This document shows positions 52,056 to 62,007 of a DNA stretch of 64,000 bases, in pieces. The notes under the pieces were generated by a model that was given only the letters and a program-made list of their open reading frames with translations, had not been told where the DNA came from and did no database searches. The position numbers and the translations under genes are program-made. Positions within the stretch are counted from its first letter, which is position 1. Each line of letters starts with the position of its first letter. Origin of the DNA: Gammaproteobacteria bacterium (GTDB taxonomy: Bacteria; Gemmatimonadota; Gemmatimonadetes; Longimicrobiales; Gaopeijiaceae); assembly GCA_028821195.1 (NCBI GenBank), contig JAPPHB010000063.1, positions 5,365-69,364 on the forward strand, written 5' to 3'.

Positions 52056-55000
52056 ATGTCATCAGACTGGCGATGGGCAGATAGCAGGGCGATTCGGCCG
52101 GAGCGCAGCGTCGAGCGACGCGCCAGGGTGGGACGTGCGGGCGCCAGGATGCCGTCAGTGGTACAACAGGGGCTACTGGGCGCGGTCGTGCTGTGCACGA
52201 TCCTGATCGCCGCCTCCTGCGCGCCCCCCGGGCCGCGCGCCCGCATCTCCGAAGAGGTGCGCGTCCTCGACACGTACCCGTTCTCCGACCCGAATCCCGT
52301 GCCGGTGCTCGCCACCGACCGCAGGCTGTATCCGTACCACACCTTCGAGGGATATTCCGCGACCCCGGAGCCGAGGGAATGGAAGGTGGTGCGGATGGAG
52401 AACGACCTCATCGAGGTCTTCGTCCTTCCCGAAGTGGGCGGCAAGGTGTGGGGGGCCGTGGTGAAGGCGACCGGCCACGAGTTCATCTACCGGAACGAGG
52501 TGATGAAATTCCGGGATATCGCCCTGCGTGGGCCGTGGACCTCGGGCGGGATCGAGTTCAACTTCGGGGTGATCGGGCACACGCCGGCCACCGCCACCCC
52601 CGTCGACTATGACCTGCGGGAGAACGCAGACGGGAGCGTGAGCGCCATCGTGGGCGCCATGGACCTCCCGTCGCGCACGCCGTGGCGCGTCGAGATACGC
52701 CTGCCCCCGGACCGGGCCGCCTTCGAGACGCGCGTACTGTGGTACAATCCGACCCCGCTGGAGCAGCCCTACTACAACTGGATGACGGCCGCGGCCTTCG
52801 CGCAGGACGACCTGGAGCTCTTCGTGCCCGGCAACGCCTACCTGGAGCACTCCGGGCGAGTGCGCCCCTGGCCCGAGGACCAGGACGGGCGCTTCCTGCC
52901 TCTCTACCGCAACAACGCGTTCGGGGGAAGCAAGTCGTACCACGTTGTGGGCGCGCTGAACGACTTCTTCGGCGGCTACTATCACGACGATGGCTACGGC
53001 TGGGGACACTGGGCGCCGCATGAAGAGATGCCCGGGCGCAAGATGTGGCTCTGGGCGCTGTCGCGCGAAGGCGGGATCTGGGAGGACCTCCTCACGGACA
53101 CCGACGGACAGTACGTCGAGTTCCAGGCGGGACGGCTGCACGTTCAATACCAGCCGGGGGCGGATCGCAACCCCGTCTCGCAGGCCGGGTTCGAGCCTCT
53201 CTCTGCCAGCCGCTGGACGGAGGTCTGGTTTCCGCTGGAGGGGACGGGCGGCCTGACCGACGCCTCTCCCCACGGCGCCATGCACGTCGAGCAGGAGGAT
53301 GGCCGCCTTCGCGTGGTGGTCCAGGCCTTCGGGACAAGTGCCGACACGGTGACGGCGTGGTCCGGCGGCGAACAGGTGGGGGCGCGCACGGTGGCGCTCG
53401 AACCGCTGGAGCCGGTGGTGGTCGAGTTCGACGTGGACCCCGACGGCCCTTGGCGCGTTTCGGCGCCCGGACTCGGTCTGGAGGGCTGCTCGAATCCGGG
53501 AGAGGCCGGGTTTGGCGGAATTTGCGGACTCGATGGTGATCGCGCGCTGTCCCGGCCGTTCGCGACGAACGCCGAGGCCTGGGATGCCCTCCCGGAGACG
53601 GATCGGCTCGTGTTCGAGGCACGAGAGCTGGCGCGTGGCCGGCTCTACCCTGAGGCGCGGGCGCTCTACGACCGGGCGCTCGCCGCCGAACCGTGGAATC
53701 GGCAGGCGCTGCTGGGTCTCGGCGCGCTGGCGCTGAGGTCGGCCCGCTACGAGGAGGGCTTCGTCCATGCGCGCCGTGCGCTCCAGCTCGACACGTACGA
53801 TCCGGAGGCCAACTTCCTTGCCGGGAACCTGTACCTCGCCCTGGGGCGCCGCGCCGACGCGCTCGACTCGTTCGGCTGGGCGGCTCGGTCGGTGGCCTTC
53901 CGGGCCGCGGCGCGCGTTCGGCTGGCGGAACTGGCGCTCGACGGTGGAGATCTGGCGGGGGCACGCCGCAACGCCGCGCTGGCGCTCGAACATGATCAGG
54001 GGAGCATTCCGGCGCGGGAAGTGCTGGCGATTGCGTCGCGTCTGGCGGGGGACGGGATCGGCGCGGCGCGCGTGCTCGCAGAGCTGCTCGAGCTTGATCC
54101 GCTCAACCATTTCTTCCTGGCCGAACGGTACCTCGCGGCGCGCGACGACCGATACGGAGAGTCCGCCGACGGAGCCGCTGCCCGCCTCGCCGCATCGATG
54201 CGGAGCGAGTATCCGGGGCAGACGCTGCTGGAACTGGCCGTGGGCTACGCGAACCGCGGGCTGCCGGACGATGCTACGCACCTGCTGGAGCTGGTCGACG
54301 AAGTGGGGGGCGGCCCGGTGCCCGCGGCGTGGCGCGCCTTCCTGGCTGACGATGCGGGCATGCTGAGCGGTGGAGTCGATCCCGCTTTCGCCTTCCCCTA
54401 CCGGCCAGAGACCCTGCCGGTGCTGCGCTGGGCGGCTGCCGAGGATCCGCACTGGGCCTGGCGCTACCTGCTGGGCCTGAACCTGTGGGCGCTCGATCGC
54501 GACGCCGAGGCCGCCGACCTGCTGGCAGCCCTCGGCGACGAACCCGACTACGGACCCGCGTACGCGGCGCGCGCCCACCTGACGGAGGCCATGGGCGGCG
54601 ACCCGGCGCCGGACTTCCGTCGCGCGGTGGCCCTGGATCCCGACAGCCGTCTCCTCCGCATCGCCCTCATCCGGCACCTGCAGGAAGCGGGCCAGTGGGA
54701 TGAGGCGCTGGAGACGTCCGGTCGGGGACGGGAACTCTTCGCGGGCGACTTCAACCTCGACCTCCTCCATGTGCGCGGGCTTCTCCAGGCGGGCGACCAC
54801 AGCGAGGCGATCCGGATCCTGACGGACACGCGCGTCCTTCCCTCGGAAAACGCCCGCGAGAGCCACCGCCTGTACGAGTTCGCGCATGTCGGGGCCGCGC
54901 TGGACGAACTCGATGCCGGGAATCGCGCGGCCGCTCGTGGCCATCTGGAGACGGCGCTCGAGTGGCCGGAATCGCTCGGGCAAGGCCGTCCCTTCGACCC

Positions 55001-55208
55001 GGACGAGCGGCTGGTGCGGTTCCTGCTCGGGGTCGTGGGGGACGATGCGGGCGGTGGGCCTGGGGCCGAGTCTGCGGATGCCGAGGCCGCGGACGCACTG
55101 CGCGCCCGCGCCGATTCGCTCGCCGGCGCGGCGTCGCCGACTGAAGTGATCGAGCGAGTCCTCGTCCGGCGGGCGCTCGCGGCGGCGGGACGTCTAGTCG
55201 GCAGGTAG
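52056..55208 (+). CDS. DUF5107-domain lipoprotein with TPR repeats
   Basis: A 1050-residue secreted protein. A hydrophobic signal ends in LIAASC (C55 from ATG 52056, C24 if ATG 52149 is used). About residues 70-480 form a DUF5107-type sandwich with VFVLPEVGGKVWGAVVKATG, FIYRNEVMKF, SGGIEFNFG and NNAFGGSKSYHVVG. The rest is TPR-like helical repeats (ALYDRALAAEPWNRQALLGLG, AGNLYLALGRRADALDSFG). Such proteins are thought to be periplasmic carbohydrate-related proteins or maturation factors, but the function is unproven. ATG 52056 has GAGGTGAC upstream, while ATG 52149 gives a more normal signal peptide. Confidence 0.82.
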   Translation: MSSDWRWADSRAIRPERSVERRARVGRAGARMPSVVQQGLLGAVVLCTILIAASCAPPGPRARISEEVRVLDTYPFSDPNPVPVLATDRRLYPYHTFEGYSATPEPREWKVVRMENDLIEVFVLPEVGGKVWGAVVKATGHEFIYRNEVMKFRDIALRGPWTSGGIEFNFGVIGHTPATATPVDYDLRENADGSVSAIVGAMDLPSRTPWRVEIRLPPDRAAFETRVLWYNPTPLEQPYYNWMTAAAFAQDDLELFVPGNAYLEHSGRVRPWPEDQDGRFLPLYRNNAFGGSKSYHVVGALNDFFGGYYHDDGYGWGHWAPHEEMPGRKMWLWALSREGGIWEDLLTDTDGQYVEFQAGRLHVQYQPGADRNPVSQAGFEPLSASRWTEVWFPLEGTGGLTDASPHGAMHVEQEDGRLRVVVQAFGTSADTVTAWSGGEQVGARTVALEPLEPVVVEFDVDPDGPWRVSAPGLGLEGCSNPGEAGFGGICGLDGDRALSRPFATNAEAWDALPETDRLVFEARELARGRLYPEARALYDRALAAEPWNRQALLGLGALALRSARYEEGFVHARRALQLDTYDPEANFLAGNLYLALGRRADALDSFGWAARSVAFRAAARVRLAELALDGGDLAGARRNAALALEHDQGSIPAREVLAIASRLAGDGIGAARVLAELLELDPLNHFFLAERYLAARDDRYGESADGAAARLAASMRSEYPGQTLLELAVGYANRGLPDDATHLLELVDEVGGGPVPAAWRAFLADDAGMLSGGVDPAFAFPYRPETLPVLRWAAAEDPHWAWRYLLGLNLWALDRDAEAADLLAALGDEPDYGPAYAARAHLTEAMGGDPAPDFRRAVALDPDSRLLRIALIRHLQEAGQWDEALETSGRGRELFAGDFNLDLLHVRGLLQAGDHSEAIRILTDTRVLPSENARESHRLYEFAHVGAALDELDAGNRAAARGHLETALEWPESLGQGRPFDPDERLVRFLLGVVGDDAGGGPGAESADAEAADALRARADSLAGAASPTEVIERVLVRRALAAAGRLVGR

Positions 55209-55381
55209 CGCCTTCAGCTTGCCGCAACCGGGCGGCCGATGGGCCGCGTTCGAGGTGAAGCTGGGGCCGTGAGACGAAGGACTTGGAACTCTCAGGCGTC
55301 AGGTTGCACATTGGTGCAGCCTGCGCCTGGCGACGTACGAGCCGCGCGGACGGAGCCCGACGGAACATGCAGGGGAGGATG

Positions 55382-56764
55382 ATGGACGCGGAGGCATTGG
55401 CGGCGGCGCTTGCGGAATGGCGGGAACGCCGGGCAACCATGCGTGAGGAAGATGACGAGCGGCTTTGGAGGAAACTGCGCCTCGAGTGGAATTACAACAG
55501 CAACCACATCGAGGGGAACACGCTTACCTACCACGAGACCAAGTTGCTGCTCATCTTCGGCCGCACGGCCGGTGGGCACCCGATACGGCACTACGAGGAG
55601 ATGAAGGCGCACGACGTCGCGATCGACCATACGCGACATCTGGCCAGCGCAGAGCGGGTCCTGGGCGAGGGCGACATCCGGGATCTGAACAAGATTCTTC
55701 TCAAGGAGCCGTTCTGGCACGTTGCACAGACTCCCGACGGGCAGCAGACGCGGAAGCGGATCGTTCCGGGAGAATACAAGACACAACCGAACCACGTACG
55801 AACTGCTACCGGGGAACTACATCGGTTCGCGGAGCCTGAGGAGACGCCCGCGCTGATGCAGGCGTGGGTCCATGACTTTCGGCGCGACTTGCACAATTCG
55901 GACGCCAGCGAGTCTCAACTGCCGCTGTTTCTGGCTCAGTCACACTGGAGCTTCCTGCGGATTCATCCGTTCGGTGACGGTAATGGGCGGACCGCGCGCC
56001 TGCTGACCAACTACGTCCTGCTGAGGTCCGGTTTGCCTCCGATGGTGATCAAGAGCGCCGAGCGGGACCGCTACATCGGGGCGCTGCAGAACGCCGATCT
56101 GGGTCGAGTGGCGCCGCTAGCGGGGTTCATGCTGGAGAGTGTCCTGTGGTCGCTTGGCCTTGCGATTCGAGCCGCGAAGGGAGAATCACTCCGAGAGAGC
56201 GAGGATCTCGGCAAGGAGATTGCTCTCTTCGTCCGACGCCACAGAGCTGATGAGCCGAAGGCGTCCGATGTCGAATTGCTGGACGATGTCGTTAGCCAAT
56301 GGATTCGTCCCACGCTTCAACGTGTCAAGGAGACGCTTGAGCCCTTGGGTGATTTGTTTGCGGCTAGCAGTTGGCAGTTCTTTGTCAAACGCGGTCAGGG
56401 AGATGTCGTCCAGGGCGTAGGCTTGTTCGAGAGTCGCCTGTGGGAAAGCCTGAAGGAGTCCTATGTGGCGGTGCCGGGATTTCGGCTCTCCAACGAACAA
56501 AGGCTCAGGTTGGAGAGCAGATCTCTTTGGCGGGACTACACGGGTCGCGAAGGGAAGACCTTTTCGCTTGAGCTCTTTCTCATCTGGGAATTCGACGACA
56601 AAGGGGTAGTGTTCGCGGTCGAGATCGACGGTAGGCGCATCTTCGTCCAACGTGTTCGTTACGCCGAGGTGCTGACGCTTGGTGCGGAAGCGGATCGCAC
56701 CGAGGACTTTGTCAGCCAGGCCATGATGGCCGAGATCGACCATCGTTCAGCGGAGCAAGAGTGA
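55382..56764 (+). CDS. Fic-family protein (putative AMPylator, class II)
   Basis: A 460-residue protein. The Fic active site HPFGDGNGRTAR occupies 195-206 (H195, D199, R203, R206), complete for AMP transfer to a hydroxyl. An inhibitory helix motif S40-NHIE-G45 ((S/T)xxxE(G/N)) precedes it, as in class II Fic proteins regulated by self-inhibition. The C-terminal 200 residues include a winged-helix-like or other unknown domain. Ambiguous starts: ATG 55367, 55379 or 55382, where AGGGGAGG lies just before. Base composition over 56200-56760 is visibly less GC-rich than the neighbours, suggesting later acquisition. The targets are unknown. Confidence 0.85.
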   Translation: MDAEALAAALAEWRERRATMREEDDERLWRKLRLEWNYNSNHIEGNTLTYHETKLLLIFGRTAGGHPIRHYEEMKAHDVAIDHTRHLASAERVLGEGDIRDLNKILLKEPFWHVAQTPDGQQTRKRIVPGEYKTQPNHVRTATGELHRFAEPEETPALMQAWVHDFRRDLHNSDASESQLPLFLAQSHWSFLRIHPFGDGNGRTARLLTNYVLLRSGLPPMVIKSAERDRYIGALQNADLGRVAPLAGFMLESVLWSLGLAIRAAKGESLRESEDLGKEIALFVRRHRADEPKASDVELLDDVVSQWIRPTLQRVKETLEPLGDLFAASSWQFFVKRGQGDVVQGVGLFESRLWESLKESYVAVPGFRLSNEQRLRLESRSLWRDYTGREGKTFSLELFLIWEFDDKGVVFAVEIDGRRIFVQRVRYAEVLTLGAEADRTEDFVSQAMMAEIDHRSAEQE

Positions 56765-56840
56765 CTCTGCCACGCTCCGACGCGGAATTGCGAATCCGCG
56801 ATTGAAATCGTTGCAAGGCCACGGCTGGGATCGTTGAGAA

Positions 56841-58883
56841 CTATCCCGGGAGCGGCTGTGGCACCCTCGCCAGTGCGCGCGCCTTCGCGACCACCGCCTC
56901 GGCCGTAATCCCGAACTTCTCGAACAGCACCGCGCCCGGCGCGGATGCCCCGAAGTGGTCGATGCCGACCGAGGCGCCGTGGTCGCCGGTCCAGCGGGTC
57001 CATCCGGCCGTGGTCCCCGCTTCCACCGAGACGCGCGCGGTCACCTCCGGGGGCAGCACCTCGTCGCGATAGCCCTGTGGCTGACGGGCGAAGAGGAACC
57101 AGCTGGGCAGGGAAACCACCCGGGTCGGCACGCCCTCCGCCTGGAGGACCGCACGCGCCTGCACGGCCACCTCCACCTCGGAGCCGCTGGCGATCAGGAT
57201 CAGCTCCGGGTCGCCGCCGTCCGCTTCCAGCAGGACGTATCCGCCCCGGTGCAGCCCGCTCGCGGGGGCAGCCTCATCCCGGTCGATGACTGCCACCGCC
57301 TGGCGGGTAAGGGCCAGGAAGCTCGGCCCGCCGGCGTACGTGAGCGCCGCCCGCCACGCTTCCGCCGTCTCGGGCCCGTCGCCGGGGCGCAGGTCGAGCA
57401 CCCCCGGGATGGCTCGCAGTGACATCAGCTGCTCGATCGGCTGGTGGGTGGGGCCGTCCTCGCCCACGCCGATGCTGTCGTGGGTGAACACGTAGGTGAC
57501 CGGCAAGTGCATGAGCGCCGCCAGCCGGATCGACGGGCGCATGTAGTCCGAGAAGATGAGGAAGGTGCCTCCGTACGGGCGCACCCCCCCGTGCAGCGCC
57601 ATCCCGTTCAGGATGCCGCCCATGGCGTGCTCGCGGACGCCGAAATGGATGGTGCGCGCGCCCGGCGTCCCGGCGAGCAGGTTGTCCTCCCAGGGCAGGG
57701 TGGTCTTGTTGGAGCCGGCCAGGTCGGCCGAGCCGCCCAGCAGGTTGGCGATGCGCCGGCCCAGCCCCTGAAGCACCTGCCCGGAGTACACCCGGGTCGC
57801 CAGCGGCTTCGGCGGCGCGCTCAGGTCGGGGATGTCCGCGTCCCAGCCGGCCGGCAGCTCGCCCGCCAGGGCCGCGCGCAGCTCTTCGGCCGCGACCGGA
57901 TGCGCCGCCCGGTAGGCCTCCCACCGCCCCCGCCACTCTTCCTCCAGCCCCGCACCCCACGCCGCCGTCTCCCGCCAGTGCGCCAGCGCTTCCGCCTCCA
58001 CGTGGAAGGGGTCGCGCGACGGGTAGCCCAGGTTGCGCTTGGTGGCGCCCACCTCCTCCACCCCCAGAGGCGCGCCGTGCGACGACGACGACCCCGCCTT
58101 GCCGGGGCTGCCGTACCCGATGGTGGTGCGCACGACCACCAGGGAAGGCCGCTCCGTCTCCGCCCTTGCCCCCGCGAGCGCCGTGTCGAGGGCGGCCAGG
58201 TCGGTGCCGTCGTCCACGCGAAGCACGTCCCACCCGTACGAGCGGAAGCGCTGCTCGTGGTCGGTGGAGCACGAGAGGTCCGTCCCGCCGTCGATGGTGA
58301 CCTGGTTGTCGTCGAACACCCAGATCAGCTTGCCCAGGCGCTGGTGGCCGGCGAATTCCGCCGCCTCGTGCGAGATCCCCTCCATGAGGTCGCCGTCGGA
58401 GCAGAGCGCCCAGGTGTGATGGTCGACCATCCTGTGCCCGGGCCGGTTGAACCGGTGCGCCAGCCAGCGCTCCGCCAGCGCCATCCCCACCGAATTGGCC
58501 ACCCCCTGGCCCAGCGGGCCGGTCGTGGTCTCCACCCCCGCCGTGTGCCCGTACTCCGGATGCCCCGGCGTGCGCGAGCCCCACTGCCGGAACTGCCGGA
58601 TCTCCTCGAGCGGCAGGTCGTACCCGGTCAGGTGCAGCAGCGAGTAGATGAGCATGGACGCGTGCCCCGCGGACAACACGAAGCGGTCCCTGTTGCTCCA
58701 CTCCGGGTTCGCCGGATTGTGACGCAGGTGCCGGGTCCAGAGCAGGTATCCCACCGGCGCCAGCCCCATCGGCGCCCCCGGATGACCGGAGTTGGCCTTC
58801 TGCACGGCGTCCATCGAGAGCACGCGCACGGCGTCGACGGCGAGGCGCGAGAGTGTGGGGTCCGGAAGCGGGGAAGCGGGCAT
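56841..58883 (-). CDS. tkt: Transketolase
   Basis: A 680-residue thiamine-diphosphate enzyme of the pentose phosphate pathway. Visible signatures are [13 protein letters not shown] (residues 31-43), [16 protein letters not shown] (109-124) and [19 protein letters not shown] (the ThDP/Mg loop). [10 protein letters not shown] and the pyrimidine-domain segment [20 protein letters not shown] follow. Length is standard. The start is ATG 58883 with GAGGAAAGG upstream. The leader contains a set of TGCGTA repeats. It lies downstream of leuS on the same strand (146-base gap). Confidence 0.95.
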   Translation of the reverse strand: MPASPLPDPTLSRLAVDAVRVLSMDAVQKANSGHPGAPMGLAPVGYLLWTRHLRHNPANPEWSNRDRFVLSAGHASMLIYSLLHLTGYDLPLEEIRQFRQWGSRTPGHPEYGHTAGVETTTGPLGQGVANSVGMALAERWLAHRFNRPGHRMVDHHTWALCSDGDLMEGISHEAAEFAGHQRLGKLIWVFDDNQVTIDGGTDLSCSTDHEQRFRSYGWDVLRVDDGTDLAALDTALAGARAETERPSLVVVRTTIGYGSPGKAGSSSSHGAPLGVEEVGATKRNLGYPSRDPFHVEAEALAHWRETAAWGAGLEEEWRGRWEAYRAAHPVAAEELRAALAGELPAGWDADIPDLSAPPKPLATRVYSGQVLQGLGRRIANLLGGSADLAGSNKTTLPWEDNLLAGTPGARTIHFGVREHAMGGILNGMALHGGVRPYGGTFLIFSDYMRPSIRLAALMHLPVTYVFTHDSIGVGEDGPTHQPIEQLMSLRAIPGVLDLRPGDGPETAEAWRAALTYAGGPSFLALTRQAVAVIDRDEAAPASGLHRGGYVLLEADGGDPELILIASGSEVEVAVQARAVLQAEGVPTRVVSLPSWFLFARQPQGYRDEVLPPEVTARVSVEAGTTAGWTRWTGDHGASVGIDHFGASAPGAVLFEKFGITAEAVVAKARALARVPQPLPG

Positions 58884-58913
58884 TTCAGCCTTTCCTCAGG
58901 GTGCGGGAGCCAG

Positions 58914-58947
58914 TACGCAAAATGCGTAAATTGTGTAAAATGCGTAA
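58914..58947. promoter_or_regulatory. TGCGTA direct and inverted repeats in the tkt leader
   Basis: TACGCA (58914-58919) and TGCGTA (58923-58928) form an inverted repeat with spacer AAA. A second direct copy, AAAATGCGTAA, lies at 58937-58947, 18 bases from the first. The site is 31-64 bases upstream of the transketolase start and is A/T-rich against a GC-rich background. This is typical of an operator for a repressor or activator acting on tkt. Confidence 0.5.
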
Positions 58948-59029
58948 TCGACGGGTGGCGAGGCGGCGGCACGTCGAATCGGCGTAGATGGTTCGCGCGG
59001 CACGCCCGCGTTTCGGGAGGGAACCAGCC

Positions 59030-61483
59030 TCACCCGACCACCAGGTTGATCAGCCTGCCGGGCACGTAGATCACCCGTCGAACAGACCCGTTCTCGAGGA
59101 AGCGCGCGACGTTCTCCTGCTCGCGCGCGAGCGCCTCTGCGTCTTCCCGGCTCATCTCGGAAGGGCCCTCGATGGTGCCGCGCACCTTGCCGTTCACCTG
59201 AACCGCCAGCTTCACGATGCGCCGCCTGGCTTTCTCCGGGTCGTATCCGGGCCAGCGCGCGCGCCCGAAAACGCCGCCCTCGTGGCCGAGCCGCTCCCAC
59301 AGCTCCTCGGCGATGTGCGGCGCGAAGGGCGCCACCATCAGCACCACGGGCTCGATCTCGGCCCGCGCCGGCCGCCGTCCCCCCGCGCGCACCGCGTTCA
59401 GGTACTCCATCATCCCCGAGATGCAGGTGTTGTATTGGAGATCCGCGATCTGGCGCGTCACCTGCTCGATGGTGCGGTGCAGTTGCCCCTCGAGGCGGGG
59501 ATCGGGGTCCGCGTCGTTGTCCGCGGCGCGCAGCACGGCGTCCCAGAGCCTCCTCAGAAAGCCCAGCGGTCCCCGGATGCCGTCGTCGCGATAGTCCCCG
59601 CCCTCGGTGAAGGGTCCCAGGAACATCAGGTACAGGCGGAAGGTGTCGGCGCCGAACTCCTCGATGACCGGATCGGGCGTGACCACGTTGCCCCTGGTCT
59701 TCGACATCTTGCGCCCGTCCTTGACGATGATACCGTGGGCGCGGAAGCGGGTGAAGGGCTCCTCGAAGTCCAGCAGCCCGATATCGTGCAGCGCCATGGT
59801 GATGAAGCGCGCGTACATCAGGTGCAGCACCGCGTGCTCGTTGCCGCCGATGTAGCTGTTCACCGGCAGCCAGCGCCGGGTAATGTCGGGGTCGAAGGCG
59901 ATTGCGTCGTCTCCGACCGAGGGATAGCGCAGGAAATACCAGGAGCTGTCCAGGAAGGTGTCCGAGACGTCGGTCTCGCGGCGCGCGGCGGCTCCGCAGG
60001 CCGGACAGTCCACGCTGTACCACGACTCCACGCGCGCGAGCGGGCTCACGCCGTCGTCGTCGGGCTTGAAGTCCTCGACGCGGGGAAGGATCACCGGCAG
60101 TTCGCGCTCGGGAACCGGGACCGAGCCGCACTCGGGGCAGTACACGATGGGGATGGGCGGGCCCCAGTAGCGCTGGCGCGATATGCACCAGTCGCGCAGC
60201 TGGTAGTTGACCTGCTGCTCGCCCAGTCCCCGCTCCGCCAGATCGGCGGTGATGGCGGCCTTCCCCTCCGCGACGCTCATCCCGTCGAAGCGTCCGGATT
60301 TGACCATGTGGCCGGCGTCGTGGTCGGTGTAGGCTTCGTCGAGCGGGGTGTCGGCGTCCTCGTCCGGTCCCGCCACCACGCGCACCACCGGCAATCCGAA
60401 CTCGTTGGCGAACTCGAAGTCGCGCTCGTCGTGGCCGGGCACCGCCATGATCGCCCCGGTGCCGTACCCCGCCAGCACGTAGTCGGCGATCCAGATCGGG
60501 ATTTCGGCCCCGGTGGCGGGGTTCACGCAGTAGCCTCCGGTGAAGACGCCGGTCTTCTTCTCGCCGGCGGTCTTCTGGCGGCTGACCACGTCCATCGCGG
60601 CCACGCGGTCGACGTATGCGCGCACGTTCTCGCGGTGGGACGGGGCGGTGATGCGCTCCACCAGCGGGTGCTCGGGCGCGAGCACCATGTACGTCGCCCC
60701 GAAGATCGTGTCCGGGCGGGTGGTGAAGACCTCGATCACGTCATCCGAGCCGGCCACCGGGAAGACCAGCCGGGCGCCCTCGCTGCGGCCGATCCAGTTT
60801 GCCTGCGCCTTGCGCGTCGACTCCGACCAGTCGATGTGCTCCAGGTTGTCGAGCAGCCGCTGCGAGTAGTCGCTGATGCGGAAAAACCACTGCGCGATCA
60901 CGCGCTGTTCGACGGTGGCGTCGCAGCGCTCGCAGCGGCCGTCCTCGACCTGTTCGTTCGCCAGCACCGTCTTGCACGACGTACACCAGTTGACCGGCGC
61001 CTTCTTGCGCTCCGCGAGCCCGGCCTCGAACAGCTTCAGGAAGATCCACTGGGTCCAGCGATAGTAGTCGGGCGCCGTCGTGTCGACCGAGTGATCCCAG
61101 TCGAACATCCCCCCGATGCGGCGCAGCTGACGCGTGAAGTTGGCCACGTTCGCCGGGATCAGATCCATGGGATGCGTCCCGTGCTTCAGCGCGAAGTTCT
61201 CGGAGTGGATGCCGAAGGCGTCGAAGCCGATGGGTTCGAAGACGTCGTGCCCCTGCAGCCGCTGGAAGCGCCCGTGGATGTCCGCCCCGGTGAAGGCGTA
61301 GATGTTGCCCACGTGAAGCCCCTCGGCAGAGGGGTACGGGAACATCATCAGGTTGAAATAGGGCGACCGGGAACCGCGAAGCTCCTCTGTCGAGAAGGAG
61401 TTGGCGCCGCGTTCCTCCCAGATCCGCTGCCACTTCGCTTCGACCTGGGAGGGGGAGTAGCTGGGGGAGGACCTCTCTTCCAT
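59030..61483 (-). CDS. leuS: Leucyl-tRNA synthetase
   Basis: An 817-residue class I synthetase charging tRNA-Leu. The start is ATG 61483 (MEERSSPSYSPSQVEAKWQR) with AGGGGT just upstream; longer frames are not supported. The HIGH motif is the variant HVGN (57-60) within PYPSAEGLHVGN. KMSKS appears as KMSKT (592-596). The CP1 editing domain with zinc-like cysteine pairs (NWCTSCKT, GRCERCDAT; CPAC, CPECG) lies between. The C-terminal RARWPGYDPEKARR/VQVNGKVRG region is typical. It is slightly shorter than E. coli LeuRS. Confidence 0.95.
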   Translation of the reverse strand: MEERSSPSYSPSQVEAKWQRIWEERGANSFSTEELRGSRSPYFNLMMFPYPSAEGLHVGNIYAFTGADIHGRFQRLQGHDVFEPIGFDAFGIHSENFALKHGTHPMDLIPANVANFTRQLRRIGGMFDWDHSVDTTAPDYYRWTQWIFLKLFEAGLAERKKAPVNWCTSCKTVLANEQVEDGRCERCDATVEQRVIAQWFFRISDYSQRLLDNLEHIDWSESTRKAQANWIGRSEGARLVFPVAGSDDVIEVFTTRPDTIFGATYMVLAPEHPLVERITAPSHRENVRAYVDRVAAMDVVSRQKTAGEKKTGVFTGGYCVNPATGAEIPIWIADYVLAGYGTGAIMAVPGHDERDFEFANEFGLPVVRVVAGPDEDADTPLDEAYTDHDAGHMVKSGRFDGMSVAEGKAAITADLAERGLGEQQVNYQLRDWCISRQRYWGPPIPIVYCPECGSVPVPERELPVILPRVEDFKPDDDGVSPLARVESWYSVDCPACGAAARRETDVSDTFLDSSWYFLRYPSVGDDAIAFDPDITRRWLPVNSYIGGNEHAVLHLMYARFITMALHDIGLLDFEEPFTRFRAHGIIVKDGRKMSKTRGNVVTPDPVIEEFGADTFRLYLMFLGPFTEGGDYRDDGIRGPLGFLRRLWDAVLRAADNDADPDPRLEGQLHRTIEQVTRQIADLQYNTCISGMMEYLNAVRAGGRRPARAEIEPVVLMVAPFAPHIAEELWERLGHEGGVFGRARWPGYDPEKARRRIVKLAVQVNGKVRGTIEGPSEMSREDAEALAREQENVARFLENGSVRRVIYVPGRLINLVVG

Positions 61484-61566
61484 ACCCCTACTTTCGCGCC
61501 GGGCACAGCCTCTCGCAACCTCCGCGCCGGCCCCCGGCCGGCGCCCTCCCGGGTGACCGCGAGCGG

Positions 61567-61950
61567 CTACCCGCCTCCGCCGCTTCCCATGGTGGAAACC
61601 TCGATCAATCCGTTTTGGAAGCCTATCCCCCAGCGCATGGTGGCGTCGGCGGGGCTGTGAAAGCGAACCCACCGTACCTGGTCGGCGCCCAGCGTTTCCA
61701 GGATCGCCTTGGACTGCGCAGCTCCGCCATCAACGACCACGGACTGCGGTATGCTGCGCAGGTTGATCCAGCGGGGGCGCAGCTGACGGATCGCGTCGAG
61801 GAGCATCATGGTCGAATGGTTCGCCAACTCCTCGGCCACGATCAGGTCGGGATCCCGGCGGATCCCGTTAGAGCTGCCCGTGGACACGCACGCCTGGGCA
61901 AGCATGATGATCGACGCTGCGATCACGAGTCTCATTCCGATTCGTCGCAT
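61567..61950 (-). CDS. Small lipoprotein resembling an isolated TonB-receptor plug
   Basis: A 127-residue lipoprotein (signal ending MLAQAC, C21). Its mid-section SVVVDGGAAQSKAILETLG and end WVRFHSPADATMRWGIGFQN followed by GLIEVST parallel the end of TonB-dependent plugs (the DATARYGxxxxNGVIxVTT pattern). There is no barrel. Such short plug-like lipoproteins recur in Gemmatimonadota genomes, as I recall. A glycine tail closes the protein. The start is ATG 61950 with GGAGG upstream. Confidence 0.68.
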   Translation of the reverse strand: MRRIGMRLVIAASIIMLAQACVSTGSSNGIRRDPDLIVAEELANHSTMMLLDAIRQLRPRWINLRSIPQSVVVDGGAAQSKAILETLGADQVRWVRFHSPADATMRWGIGFQNGLIEVSTMGSGGGG

Positions 61951-62007
61951 GACGTCTGCCTCCGTCCAGGGGGGATTGCTACAGTTTGTCCAGGCGCGGA
62001 TGTGGTG

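Noticed and set aside
52173-54983. A 936-codon minus-strand open frame opposite the DUF5107 gene.
   Set aside because: Same reasons: antisense low-complexity translation with no domain support.
58988-61660. An 890-codon plus-strand open frame opposite leuS.
   Set aside because: Antisense shadow of leucyl-tRNA synthetase, without motifs.
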